Of a stretch of 64,000 nt of DNA, positions 54,682-62,793 are shown one piece after another. Below the pieces are notes generated by a model. That model saw only the letters and a program-made list of their open reading frames with translations. It ran no database searches and had not been told where the DNA came from. The DNA is taken from assembly GCA_016702335.1 (NCBI GenBank), contig JADJEF010000003.1, positions 310,001 to 374,000 of the forward strand. Direction: 5' to 3'. Positions within the stretch are counted from its first letter, which is position 1. Each line of letters starts with the position of its first letter. The stretch comes from Rhodocyclaceae bacterium. GTDB lineage: Bacteria > Pseudomonadota > Gammaproteobacteria > Burkholderiales > Rhodocyclaceae. The translations under genes were made by a program, and so were the position numbers.

Positions 54682-55943
54682 CTACCAGCGAACTCACCCT
54701 GCAAAGCGGCACCTCCCGTCCCGGAGCCCCCGTCAAGCCGCTTCGAAGCGGACACCTGCCCGATGCCACCGTCACCACTCTGGAGTTGCTGCAGCAGCTC
54801 AAGGGCGGTACCGTGCTGGTCGAATTGCCCGGTTCCGAGGTGCACACGGTGGGGCATGGTGATCAGCGCGCCATGTTGCGTGTGCATGACCTGCGGACCT
54901 TTGAACGAACCCTCGGTGAAGGGGATATCGGCTTTGCCGAGTGCTTCATCGATGGGCACTGGGAAACCGACCAACTGACCGCGTTATTGACGCTGCTCGC
55001 CACTAACCGCGAGACGCTTGCGCGTGCGGTGCACGGCCGCTGGTGGCCAGTATTGCGCCACAAGCTGGTGCATTGGATGCGCATGAATACCCGCGCCGGG
55101 TCGCGGCGCAACATCCTTGCGCATTACGATCTGGGCAACGATTTCTATTCGCTTTGGCTTGACCCGACCATGACCTACTCGGCGGGTATCTTTCCCGCTA
55201 CCGCAGTGGACGAGGTGGACGGCGGGCAAGCGCTGCACGCGGCCCAACAGGCCAAATACCGGCGCATTCTCGAGCAGATCAATCCCCGTGCCGGGCAGAC
55301 CATTCTTGAGGTGGGTTGTGGCTGGGGCGGCTTTGCCGAGATGGCGGTGCGCGATTACGGCGTGCACATTCATGGCATTACGCTCTCGCCGGCACAATTA
55401 GCTTTTGCCCAAAAGCGCGCGCATGACGGTGGTTGGTCAGAGCAGGCGCATTTCGAATTGCGCGATTACCGTGACCTCAAGGGGCAGTTCGATCATATTG
55501 TCTCGATCGAAATGTTCGAAGCGGTGGGCGAGCGCTTCTGGCCCTCCTACTTCAAGCAGTTACGGGCCTGTCTCAAGCCTGGCGGGCGGGCCGTGGTGCA
55601 GAGCATCACGATTGCGAACGAGCGCTTCGCCGCCTACCGGCGCGGTACCGACTTCATTCAGCGTCATATTTTCCCCGGCGGCATGCTGCCCTCGCCCGAG
55701 GTGTTCAATCGCCGTGTCGCCAGCGCCGACTTGCGGATTACCGACAGCTATGCCTTCGGCCTTGGCTACGCACGCACCCTGGCGCAATGGCACCACGCTT
55801 TTTCGGCCGCCTGGCCGGCGATTGCAGGGCCGAATTTTGACGAACGCTTCCGCCGTCTGTGGTCGTTCTACCTGGCCTATTGCGAGGCGGGTTTTCGCTC
55901 GGGGGCGACCGATGTCTATCAATTCACTCTCGAAGCCAAGTGA
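54678..55943 (+). CDS. Cyclopropane-fatty-acid synthase-like methyltransferase
   Basis: 421 aa, class I SAM-dependent enzyme of the Cfa/CmaS family acting on unsaturated acyl chains of membrane phospholipids. Motifs: ILAHYDLGNDFYSLWLDPTM (acyl-site region), TYSAGIFPA, QTILEVGCGWGGFAEMAVRD (SAM loop), FDHIVSIEMFEAVGERFW and FIQRHIFPGGMLPS. The N-terminal ~110 residues hold an extra lipid-contact domain, as in family members. Coupled by ATGA to DUF1365 and by GTGA to the next gene. It carries a copy of the dispersed motif near 55707. It may make cyclopropane or methylated/furan precursors; the cluster context favours the latter. Confidence 0.92.
   Translation: MTTSELTLQSGTSRPGAPVKPLRSGHLPDATVTTLELLQQLKGGTVLVELPGSEVHTVGHGDQRAMLRVHDLRTFERTLGEGDIGFAECFIDGHWETDQLTALLTLLATNRETLARAVHGRWWPVLRHKLVHWMRMNTRAGSRRNILAHYDLGNDFYSLWLDPTMTYSAGIFPATAVDEVDGGQALHAAQQAKYRRILEQINPRAGQTILEVGCGWGGFAEMAVRDYGVHIHGITLSPAQLAFAQKRAHDGGWSEQAHFELRDYRDLKGQFDHIVSIEMFEAVGERFWPSYFKQLRACLKPGGRAVVQSITIANERFAAYRRGTDFIQRHIFPGGMLPSPEVFNRRVASADLRITDSYAFGLGYARTLAQWHHAFSAAWPAIAGPNFDERFRRLWSFYLAYCEAGFRSGATDVYQFTLEAK
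55707..55737 (+). repeat. Copy of the dispersed ~30-bp motif inside the Cfa-like gene
   Basis: The copy reads AATCGCCGT, GTCG, CCAGCGCCGACTTGC, GGA, about 27 of 31 positions equal to intergenic copy 1. It encodes NRRVASADLR, matching the NRRLTSADL encoded by the pelB copy, although the proteins are unrelated. Confidence 0.6.
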
Positions 55944-56479
55944 AGCACGTCCATTGTGTACTGCTCACGCTGATGTTTTTGGCCGCTACGTTGAGTCCGG
56001 CTTTGGTGCGCGCAGCGCCTTGGCCAGATGACTGGCGGCTCCAGGGTGAAGGCGAGATGCGCTGGTTTGGCTTGTCGCTCTATCAGGCGCGTCTGTGGGT
56101 TCCCCCCAGGGAACGCTTCCCCCTGGAGGGCACGCCTGAGCCGGGTCTGAGTTTCGCTCTGGAACTACGTTACGCCCGCGATTTCGACGGCGATCGGCTG
56201 GCGGGTGCCAGCATCGACGAACTGCGCCGACTGGGCTGGGCCGACAAGAGCCAACTCGAGCGCTGGGGCGTAGAACTCGCGAAGGTGTTCCCCAATGTAA
56301 AACAGGGTGAAGTGATCGTGGGTCGCCACCTCGCCGGTGGCGCGGCCGAGTTTTTTCATCAGGGCCAGCGCACCGGGCGCATTGATGATCCGCAACTGGC
56401 TACCGCCTTCTTTGCCATCTGGCTCGACCCGCGCACCCGCGAGCCGCAGTTGCGCGCCCGCTTGCTCGGGGGCTCATGA
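55940..56479 (+). CDS. Chalcone-isomerase-like periplasmic protein
   Basis: 179 aa. The GTG start at 55940 overlaps the cfa stop (GTGA). A signal peptide (LLTLMFLAATLSPALVRA) precedes a mature part with GEGEMRWFGLSLYQARLWVP and LELRYARDFDGDRLAGASID, then AELAKVFPNVKQGE-like sequence (VELAKVFPNVKQGEVIVG), fitting the bacterial chalcone isomerase-like (Chalcone_3) fold. These proteins are not flavonoid enzymes; a lipid-binding role is suspected. Its presence in this operon fits a fatty-acid-modification unit. Stop overlaps the next gene (ATGA). Confidence 0.82.
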   Translation: MKHVHCVLLTLMFLAATLSPALVRAAPWPDDWRLQGEGEMRWFGLSLYQARLWVPPRERFPLEGTPEPGLSFALELRYARDFDGDRLAGASIDELRRLGWADKSQLERWGVELAKVFPNVKQGEVIVGRHLAGGAAEFFHQGQRTGRIDDPQLATAFFAIWLDPRTREPQLRARLLGGS

Positions 56480-57819
56480 GCGCCTTGCCCTGGTATCGCC
56501 TGTCGGCCTACGGCATCCTGGGCTTTCCGCTGGCCTTTGCGGCGCTGCCCCTGTATGTGCACCTGCCGCACTTCTATGTCGAGCATGTCGGGCTGTCGTT
56601 GGCCAGCGTCGGGCTGGTGCTGCTGCTCGCACGTCTGGCGGATGCCCTCATTGATCCGTGGCTGGGGGTCTGGAGTGATTGGCAGGCCTGGTGTTACGGG
56701 GGCGACCGACGGCCCCTGCTGGGGCAGGCGCTGCTGCCTTTCACCCTCGGCCTGATCATGCTGTTCATCCCTCCGAACGGGGCTGGCATGGTCTGGGTAG
56801 TCTCGGCGTTGTTGCTCACCTACCTGGGCTACAGTTTGGTGAGTATCAACTATCTCGCGTGGGGTGCCGAGATCGGCAGTGACGCGAATCAGCGCACCAT
56901 GGTGACGGCGTGGCGCGAAGGCTGGGCGCTCGTCGGGGTGATCGTGGCGGCAGCCCTGCCCTCGGTACCCGTCATTGCCGAAGCCGGTCCGGCCTCGGCA
57001 ATGCGTGTGCTCGCGGCGGCATTTGTTGTGGCGGTGGTGGTCGGGGCCGTCGTGACCTTGTGCGGGGCACCGTTGAGCCCGCGCATCGCCGGTGCGGCGC
57101 GACGTGTGAAATTCGGCGTGCTCGAAGGCCCGACGCTTGGCCAGCGTAGCCGCGGTACTTTTGCCCGTGTGTGTGCGATTGTGCGCGATGACCCGATCTA
57201 CGCCCGCCTGCTGATGGTGCTGGCATTGAGCGGACTGGCCGCTTCGGTACCGGCGACGCTGGTGTTGTTTTTTATTGATGACGTTCTGGGTATGGCGGAA
57301 CAGCAGGGCGTTTTTCTGGCAATTTATTTCCTCTCGGCAGCCGCGGGCTTACCCCTGTGGGTGGCGTTGTCACGCCGTATCGGAAAAATTCGTGCGTGGG
57401 CGACGGCGATGTCCATGGCGATTTTCTGCTTTGTCTGGGCATTCACTCTGGGGGAGGGCGATGGCATCGGTTTTGGCGTGATCTGTGTCCTCACGGGCGT
57501 GGCTCTGGGCGCTGAACTGGCGTTGCCACCCGCGGTATTGGCGGATGTGCTCGCCGGGCGCGCACAGGCCGCCGAGCAGGGCGGGCTCTACTTCGGGATT
57601 TGGAATTTTGTCACCAAGCTCAATCTGGCCTTGGCTGCCGGTATCGCGCTGCCATTGCTGGCGGCATTGGGCTATCAGGCCGGCGCGGAAAATTCTGGCG
57701 CGCGGGCAGATAATCTGGTGGCGCTGGCGGTGGTGTACTCAGTGATTCCGGCAGTGATCAAGACGGTGGCATTGCTGGTGCTTTGGCGCTGGCGCAATTT
57801 CTTCACGGTGACAAAATGA
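56476..57819 (+). CDS. MFS transporter (GPH/MelB-like)
   Basis: The 447-aa membrane protein has about twelve hydrophobic segments. It begins LSAYGILGFPLAFAALPLYV and includes LLLARLADALIDPWLGVWSD, the D-P-x-x-G loop typical of the glycoside-pentoside-hexuronide cation symporter family, and YLGYSLVSINYLAWGAEIGS. Members of this type are often found in the Cfa/DUF1365 cluster. The substrate is unknown; a lipid or lipid-derived solute is possible. Coupled at both ends (ATGA overlaps). Confidence 0.88.
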   Translation: MSALPWYRLSAYGILGFPLAFAALPLYVHLPHFYVEHVGLSLASVGLVLLLARLADALIDPWLGVWSDWQAWCYGGDRRPLLGQALLPFTLGLIMLFIPPNGAGMVWVVSALLLTYLGYSLVSINYLAWGAEIGSDANQRTMVTAWREGWALVGVIVAAALPSVPVIAEAGPASAMRVLAAAFVVAVVVGAVVTLCGAPLSPRIAGAARRVKFGVLEGPTLGQRSRGTFARVCAIVRDDPIYARLLMVLALSGLAASVPATLVLFFIDDVLGMAEQQGVFLAIYFLSAAAGLPLWVALSRRIGKIRAWATAMSMAIFCFVWAFTLGEGDGIGFGVICVLTGVALGAELALPPAVLADVLAGRAQAAEQGGLYFGIWNFVTKLNLALAAGIALPLLAALGYQAGAENSGARADNLVALAVVYSVIPAVIKTVALLVLWRWRNFFTVTK

Positions 57820-58352
57820 AAAAATGGCTGGTGCTCTTTGCGACAGTCTGTCTGACGACGTTGCTAAGCGGCTGCGCGGGAATCGATGTGTCCCGCTATC
57901 AGGCACAGACCCCCGCCCTGGATCTGCGCACTTACTTTAACGGCACCATTGAAGGCTGGGGCATGTTTCAGAACCGCTCGGGCGAAGTGGTCAAACGCTT
58001 TCATGTGAGCATCGATGCGAAATGGACGGGTGACACAGGCATCCTGGATGAGGCCTTCACCTGGGCCGACGGCAGCAAAACTCGGCGCGTCTGGACGCTC
58101 ACTGCCTTGGGTAATGGCCGCTACACAGGGCGTGCCGACGATGTGATCGGCGAGGCCGAAGGGGTGGCTTCAGGCAACGCGTTGCGCTGGCGGTATGTGC
58201 TTGCACTGCCCGTCGATGGCAGCGTTTATCACGTGGACTTTGACGACTGGATGTTCCTGATGGACGATCAGGTCATGCTCAACCGCTCGTTCATGAGCAA
58301 ATTCGGCATTCACCTGGGTGAGTTGACTCTGAGCTTTCGCAAGGTCAAGTAG
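57816..58352 (+). CDS. DUF3833 family lipoprotein
   Basis: 178 aa with a lipoprotein signal: MKKWLVLFATVCLTTLLSGC, lipobox LSGC. The mature part is rich in beta strands (YFNGTIEGWGMFQNRSGEVV, then AKWTGDTGILDEAFTWADGS, and WRYVLALPVDGSVYHVDFDD), a lipocalin-like pattern described for DUF3833. A lipid-carrier role at the outer or inner membrane is plausible, not shown. Last gene of the operon; its start is within the MFS stop (ATGA). Confidence 0.88.
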   Translation: MKKWLVLFATVCLTTLLSGCAGIDVSRYQAQTPALDLRTYFNGTIEGWGMFQNRSGEVVKRFHVSIDAKWTGDTGILDEAFTWADGSKTRRVWTLTALGNGRYTGRADDVIGEAEGVASGNALRWRYVLALPVDGSVYHVDFDDWMFLMDDQVMLNRSFMSKFGIHLGELTLSFRKVK

Positions 58353-58762
58353 TCTGCGGGCGGGTCTCTGGCCTATCGGCGGTTTTCGCCTTCGGGCGCT
58401 TTGCCGGTGGGTGGCTCAGCTCCGGCTAAGCACAAGTGCCATCGATGCCCGCGGCACGAGAATGCCATTGTCAATACATTGCAGTTCGATCGGGTTGTTG
58501 CTGATGCAGACGGGGGCTCGGTAATACCATGTTGGCAGGAACTGGTCGGTAACCCGTTGCCCAAGCGCGCCTCCCGTAACGCTTTCCCGTATATTGATGC
58601 CTGAGACATCGCGGATCGAGTTTTTTCACCACCATCATGCTGGCCCAAGAATCGAAACAACAATCAGCCATCCACGCGCCTCACCCCCAAGTATGTCAAT
58701 GGCATCGCGAAAAGCTTGCGCAACAGTGGATGATGTACTTTCGCACCCCAGAGCGGCTGTTG
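58353..58762. other. Intergenic stretch without a supported gene
   Basis: 410 bases between the DUF3833 gene and the next binding-protein gene. A weak hairpin (GGCG-GTTTT-CGCC near 58379-58391) may mark the operon end. Short reading frames occur on both strands but lack ribosome-binding sites. The minus strand shows fragments with Cys and Arg (CISNNPIELQC) that could be a decayed gene; I cannot identify it. Confidence 0.3.
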
Positions 58763-59536
58763 ATGGACAATCTGGCAAATAGGTTGTTCTGCTTCTGGTT
58801 TGGCTTTTGCATGCTGGCGCTGAGTCCAGTGACTGCCGCCGCCTACGATATTCGCACACCCACTTATGAATCGAGGCCAAAGCACTTTCGTGAGAATGGC
58901 GTAGTTAAGGGTTTGTGCATTGATGTGCTTAAAGCGATCGAGGACATCGACCCCTCACTACGGTTCGTGGGGATGAATGACACGGTGCCGCTCAAGCGAA
59001 TCGAGCACGACACCGCCAACGGAAAATTTGATCTCATGCTGTGTGCTTCGCAAACACATTCGCGCGATGCGAGCTTGATTCGGATCGATCTGCCGATTTA
59101 TGTTGTTGACGACATTTTGGTAGTGCGCGACAGTGATCCGCTGAAGGACGCCACGATTGATGATATCCGGTCGATCAAAAAGAACAACGTCATCATGGCC
59201 TACGTCGCGACAGGGCAGGCGGAGTGGTTGCTGGCACAAAAAGGGCTGGTAGTTGACGCTAATGCTTTGACCAGCGAGGCAGTACTGGAAAAGCTGCTCT
59301 TAAAAAGAGGGCGGTTTGTCTTGATCAATGAAGCTGTCGCCACCAACTTGATGAAGTTGCCTGAATTTTCGGGGAAATTTCGCAAACTGCCGACCGCGGT
59401 TCGAACTCGTGGTCGGTATTTTTACTTTTCCACGAGGACCCCGCCGGAAGTCGTCAATCAGGTGAAAGTGGCCCTTGAGAGGCTGGCCGCTGAAGGTAAA
59501 CTAAAGAAGATTGTCCGGCGTTATGAGCTGGAATGA
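58763..59536 (+). CDS. Periplasmic solute-binding protein (SBP_bac_3-like)
   Basis: 257 aa from MDNLANRLFCFWFGFCMLAL, chosen because a signal peptide (ending SPVTAAA) follows directly. Mature sequence: YDIRTPTYESRPKHFRENG, VKGLCIDVLKAIEDIDPSLR, KFDLMLCASQTHSRD. The C-terminal VNQVKVALERLAAEGKLKKI is typical of amino-acid-type binding proteins that include polar-amino-acid sensors. No permease or ATPase is nearby, so a sensory or orphan role is likely. It converges on the next gene with a 4-base gap. Confidence 0.82.
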   Translation: MDNLANRLFCFWFGFCMLALSPVTAAAYDIRTPTYESRPKHFRENGVVKGLCIDVLKAIEDIDPSLRFVGMNDTVPLKRIEHDTANGKFDLMLCASQTHSRDASLIRIDLPIYVVDDILVVRDSDPLKDATIDDIRSIKKNNVIMAYVATGQAEWLLAQKGLVVDANALTSEAVLEKLLLKRGRFVLINEAVATNLMKLPEFSGKFRKLPTAVRTRGRYFYFSTRTPPEVVNQVKVALERLAAEGKLKKIVRRYELE

Positions 59537-59540
59537 CCGG

Positions 59541-60326
59541 CTACTCGCTCCGCACCATTGACATGAAGCGCGCCCGAATCTTCGTGTAGGTCCCATTCTT
59601 TTCGATCGCCTTCAAGCCTTTATTGAACTGGGCTATTCGCTTTGGCCCATCAGGCAGTTTCTTCGATACCATGAGGTGATATTTGATGCTCGCGCCACTC
59701 TCTGAGTTCAGTGGGAACACCCTCGCTTGGGACCCGAACAAAGAACGCGCCGTGTCTTTGCCGACGAGTTCGCTGGCCCAAACAGCCTCAACGCGCCCCG
59801 CGTCCAGCATGGAGAAACAATTCGCCATTTCGGCCGGTCGCTCCAGTGACATCGCGTGCTTGGCGATGAACTCCTCAGCTAACGAGGTGTCGTATCCGTG
59901 CGGGACGCACAACCGCTTTCCGGACCAGCTACGCTCCGCATTGCCAGTCTCGCGGACAAACAAGCGCACCTGATCCACATACATCGGCTCCGAGTACAGG
60001 AACAGGGCTTCACGCTCAGCGTTTCTCACGTACGGAAAGGTTCCGACGTACTTTCCAAGCTCGGTGTCGTGATAGCCGCGCTTCCACGGCAAGAATGTGA
60101 ACGTCACATCAACTCCCGCTGCTTTAAAGGCAGCGGAAACAATGGCGGCAGTGATGCCATCGTCAGGCAATTGTTGAGTAACAAACGGTGAGTATTCGCC
60201 GGTGGCAATTTCTATTGACTCAGCGTTCGCCGGTAGCGCCATCAAAAGGACCAGAATCACTGGGAGCTGTTTCTGCAGCCATTTCCGAAGCGGCCCTGCA
60301 GGGTATTCATATCGCTGCACACTCAT
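59541..60326 (-). CDS. Periplasmic solute-binding protein (SBP_bac_3-like) next to a histidine kinase
   Basis: 261 aa. The start MSVQRYEYPAGPLRKWLQKQ is chosen because GGAGG stands eight bases upstream; an ATG 28 codons earlier lacks a site. A signal segment (LPVILVLLMALPANA) precedes ESIEIATGEYSPFVTQQLPD. Further on: GITAAIVSAAFKAAGVDVTF, FLPWKRGYHDTELGKYVGTF and LFVRETGNAERSW. The C-terminal RIAQFNKGLKAIEKNGTYTK is typical of the family. No transporter genes are near. The histidine kinase gene lies 87 bases upstream on the same strand, so the pair may be co-expressed and the protein may present ligand to a signalling system. Confidence 0.85.
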   Translation of the reverse strand: MSVQRYEYPAGPLRKWLQKQLPVILVLLMALPANAESIEIATGEYSPFVTQQLPDDGITAAIVSAAFKAAGVDVTFTFLPWKRGYHDTELGKYVGTFPYVRNAEREALFLYSEPMYVDQVRLFVRETGNAERSWSGKRLCVPHGYDTSLAEEFIAKHAMSLERPAEMANCFSMLDAGRVEAVWASELVGKDTARSLFGSQARVFPLNSESGASIKYHLMVSKKLPDGPKRIAQFNKGLKAIEKNGTYTKIRARFMSMVRSE

Positions 60327-60413
60327 CGTCAAATCCTCCGTTGATCTTTCTGGCGCTATCGAGTCGGTCAGGTGCTTCACTCTATCCATCTTAACGAGCA
60401 TCGCCATCATTTT

Positions 60414-62570
60414 CTATTCATTGCTGTTGCCTTGGATGGCTCTAACGACTGGTTCGGCTTCGTTGGGGCTATCTGCGCTGTCGGGGACAATGAGCGGGAT
60501 GCGCAGTGTGAAGGTTGTGCCCTGGCCTTCGGTCGACCTGACGGAAAGGCTGCCGCCCAGATGCATCGCCATGTTTCTCGAGATGGCCATGCCCAGTCCG
60601 CTTCCTCCCTTGCCCAGCTTGGTGGTGTAGAACGGATCAAACACGTGCGCCACTGACTCTTTCGACATGCCGATGCCATCATCAATGAATTTCAGCTCGA
60701 CCTGATCGTCGATGGTTCGGGCGGTGATGCGCAGTTGCCCGCTGGCGCGCCCTTCGAACGCATGGATGTGCGCGTTCTGGACGATATTGACTACGATCTG
60801 CCCGAGCGGCCCGGGGTAACTGTCGCAGAGAATTTGAGGAATCGGATCCACGTGCAGTGACCATGACGCATTCTTGAAACTGGGGCGCAAGGTCGCGATA
60901 TTGTTCTCGACAAGTTCCCTGAGATCGAAGCAGCGCTTGCGTTCCGACGTCTGGTCAACCGCCACCTGCTTGAAGCTGCTGATAAGTTGCGCTGCCCGGA
61001 ACAACGAGCGCACGACGAGTTGACCCATTTCCAGGGTGGTATTGAGAAAACCGTCAAGGGAAGAGCGCTTCAGGCTTTGCGTGGCGGCCAGTTCCTGGAA
61101 ACTGCGCGTACTTCCTTCGAGCGCTGTGGCTGTCGTGAGTGCGTTGCCGATGGGTGTGTTGAGTTCGTGCGCGACGCCGGCGACGAGCGACCCCAGTGAC
61201 GCCAGCTTCTCCGCTTCGACCAGATCACTCTGGGTTTGCTTGAGGCGGTCAACGGTCGCCGACAATTCGGCCGTACGTTCCTCCACACGAGTTTCCAGAA
61301 TACGTTCTGACGCTTTCAAGGTTTCGACGACGCGTCGCTCGGCACTCAGTGCTTCTTGCTGCGCGCGTTCTTTTTCGGCACGCAACACATGGAAGCGGTC
61401 GGCCAGCGCGAAAGCCAGTACGATCATCTCCAGGGCCGAGCCGATCTGCACGCCATTGATGGTAAAAAAGTTGCTGGGCAAAAGCCCGCTGATGCGCAGT
61501 GACAAAATGACGACCGAGGCGAGCAGTACAGTGAACGCGGCGAGAAAGAGATAGGCCGCGCGATTGCGCTTGAGCGAGAGATAGATCGCAACGGCAATGA
61601 TCAGCAGCGCCGAAATGATCATCATGGCGAGCACAAACTTCACCTGGTAGGTGAAAAATTGCAGCACAAAACCGCCTGCGTTAATGGCGATAAGCGCGAT
61701 GATGAGTTTGTCCCACTTGGGCAGAAGCGTGGCCGTACCCACCATGTGGCGCATGAAGGCGGCAAGAAATACACCAGTGGCATGGGCCGACGCGGCAAAT
61801 GATAGGGTGGTCCAATCAGGAAAATCGCCCCAAAAATACTCGATGCCGATGCCGGTGGATGCAGCAATGCCGCTGGCGTTTGCGACCACGAACAGGATGT
61901 AGAGCAAATAGCCACGATCACGCAGCGACATCAGGAGCAGGAAGTTGAACAGAATCATCGCGCCGGCCATGCCGAAGTAGGCGGCTTGAGCCATGTAGTC
62001 CAGCCGCTCGCTGACATGAAATTCACGAGGCTTCCATAGCTTTGCCGGTATTTCGAGCGAGGTGCGCGACTGCACGCGCAGGTAAATGACGTGTTCCGTC
62101 TGCGGCGCCAGCGTCACCGGAAAGACAAAGAACCGGTGCTTGAGACGCGGCTGTCAAACGGTTTGCCGTAGCCGCTTTCAATCACTTGGTCCGTCTGACC
62201 GGGGGGCAATCTTGTAAAAGTCGACGGTCAGCAACCGGGCGTAGGCAATCTCAAGAAAGCGCTCGATCGGCTGGTCACCACCGTTCTTCAGCGACAAGCG
62301 CAGCCAGTAGGTCGACGGCGTAATGCCGTAATTGAGCGCGTCTTTGGTGGTGCTCGAGGGTTTGAATCGGGCCGCGATATCCGCCTTGCGTACGTCGGCC
62401 AGGGTCAGTGTGCCCTGTGGGTCCTCCAGTACGTCGAAATAGCGTGCCAGGGGCACCGGGCCATCCCAGGGCTGGGCGGCGTCAAGCAGGTCGTTGCTGC
62501 GCGCGGCGCTGGCAAAGAGGATAGCCAACAAGCCAATTGCGTAATACACCAGGCGCAGGTTCAGTGTCAC
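60414..62570 (-). CDS. 7TMR-DISM sensor histidine kinase, frame broken twice as sequenced
   Basis: The gene would encode ~718 aa. Part one (GTG start at 62570) has a signal sequence and an extracellular 7TMR-DISMED2 domain, up to DFYKIAP. The frame then breaks near 62203-62208, at a run of six C (coding sense), continues as VIESGYGKPFDS, and breaks again near 62148-62158 before RLKHRFFVFPVTLAPQTEHV. From there it is open to 60414: seven membrane helices (FGMAGAMILFNFLLLMSLRD onward), a coiled coil, HisKA with the phospho-accepting His in ASLGSLVAGVAHELNTPIGN, and the ATPase domain (DDGIGMSKESVAHVFDPFYT, GKGGSGLGMAISRNMAMHLG). One C removed and one base added restore a continuous frame, so sequencing indels are likely. 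No response regulator is adjacent. Confidence 0.85.
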
Positions 62571-62700
62571 TGTGCTTAACCGTTCTCGTTAAATCCACGC
62601 TGACGTTTATAGCAAACAACCCGTGACTGTGCCTACAGAAATTTTCTGCGGACAGGGCGTTTCAGGTCGCCGACCAAGCCACTGGCAATGACATTCTTCC

Positions 62701-62731
62701 GATCGCCGTACCGCCAGCGCCGACTTGCGAG
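62701..62731 (+). repeat. Dispersed ~30-bp motif, intergenic copy 4
   Basis: The copy reads GATCGCCGT, ACCG, CCAGCGCCGACTTGC, GAG. It lies between the divergent histidine kinase and acyl-CoA synthetase genes, 63 bases before the latter start. Confidence 0.75.
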
Positions 62732-62793
62732 CAGGCGACAGAATGCCGGCATAATCCGCCTCCAATTATTGCCAACCCAGACGGAGTTGCCTC

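Noticed and set aside
58401..58604. 67-codon plus-strand frame after the DUF3833 gene
   Set aside because: No ribosome-binding site and no recognisable family; overlapping frames on the other strand look equally random.
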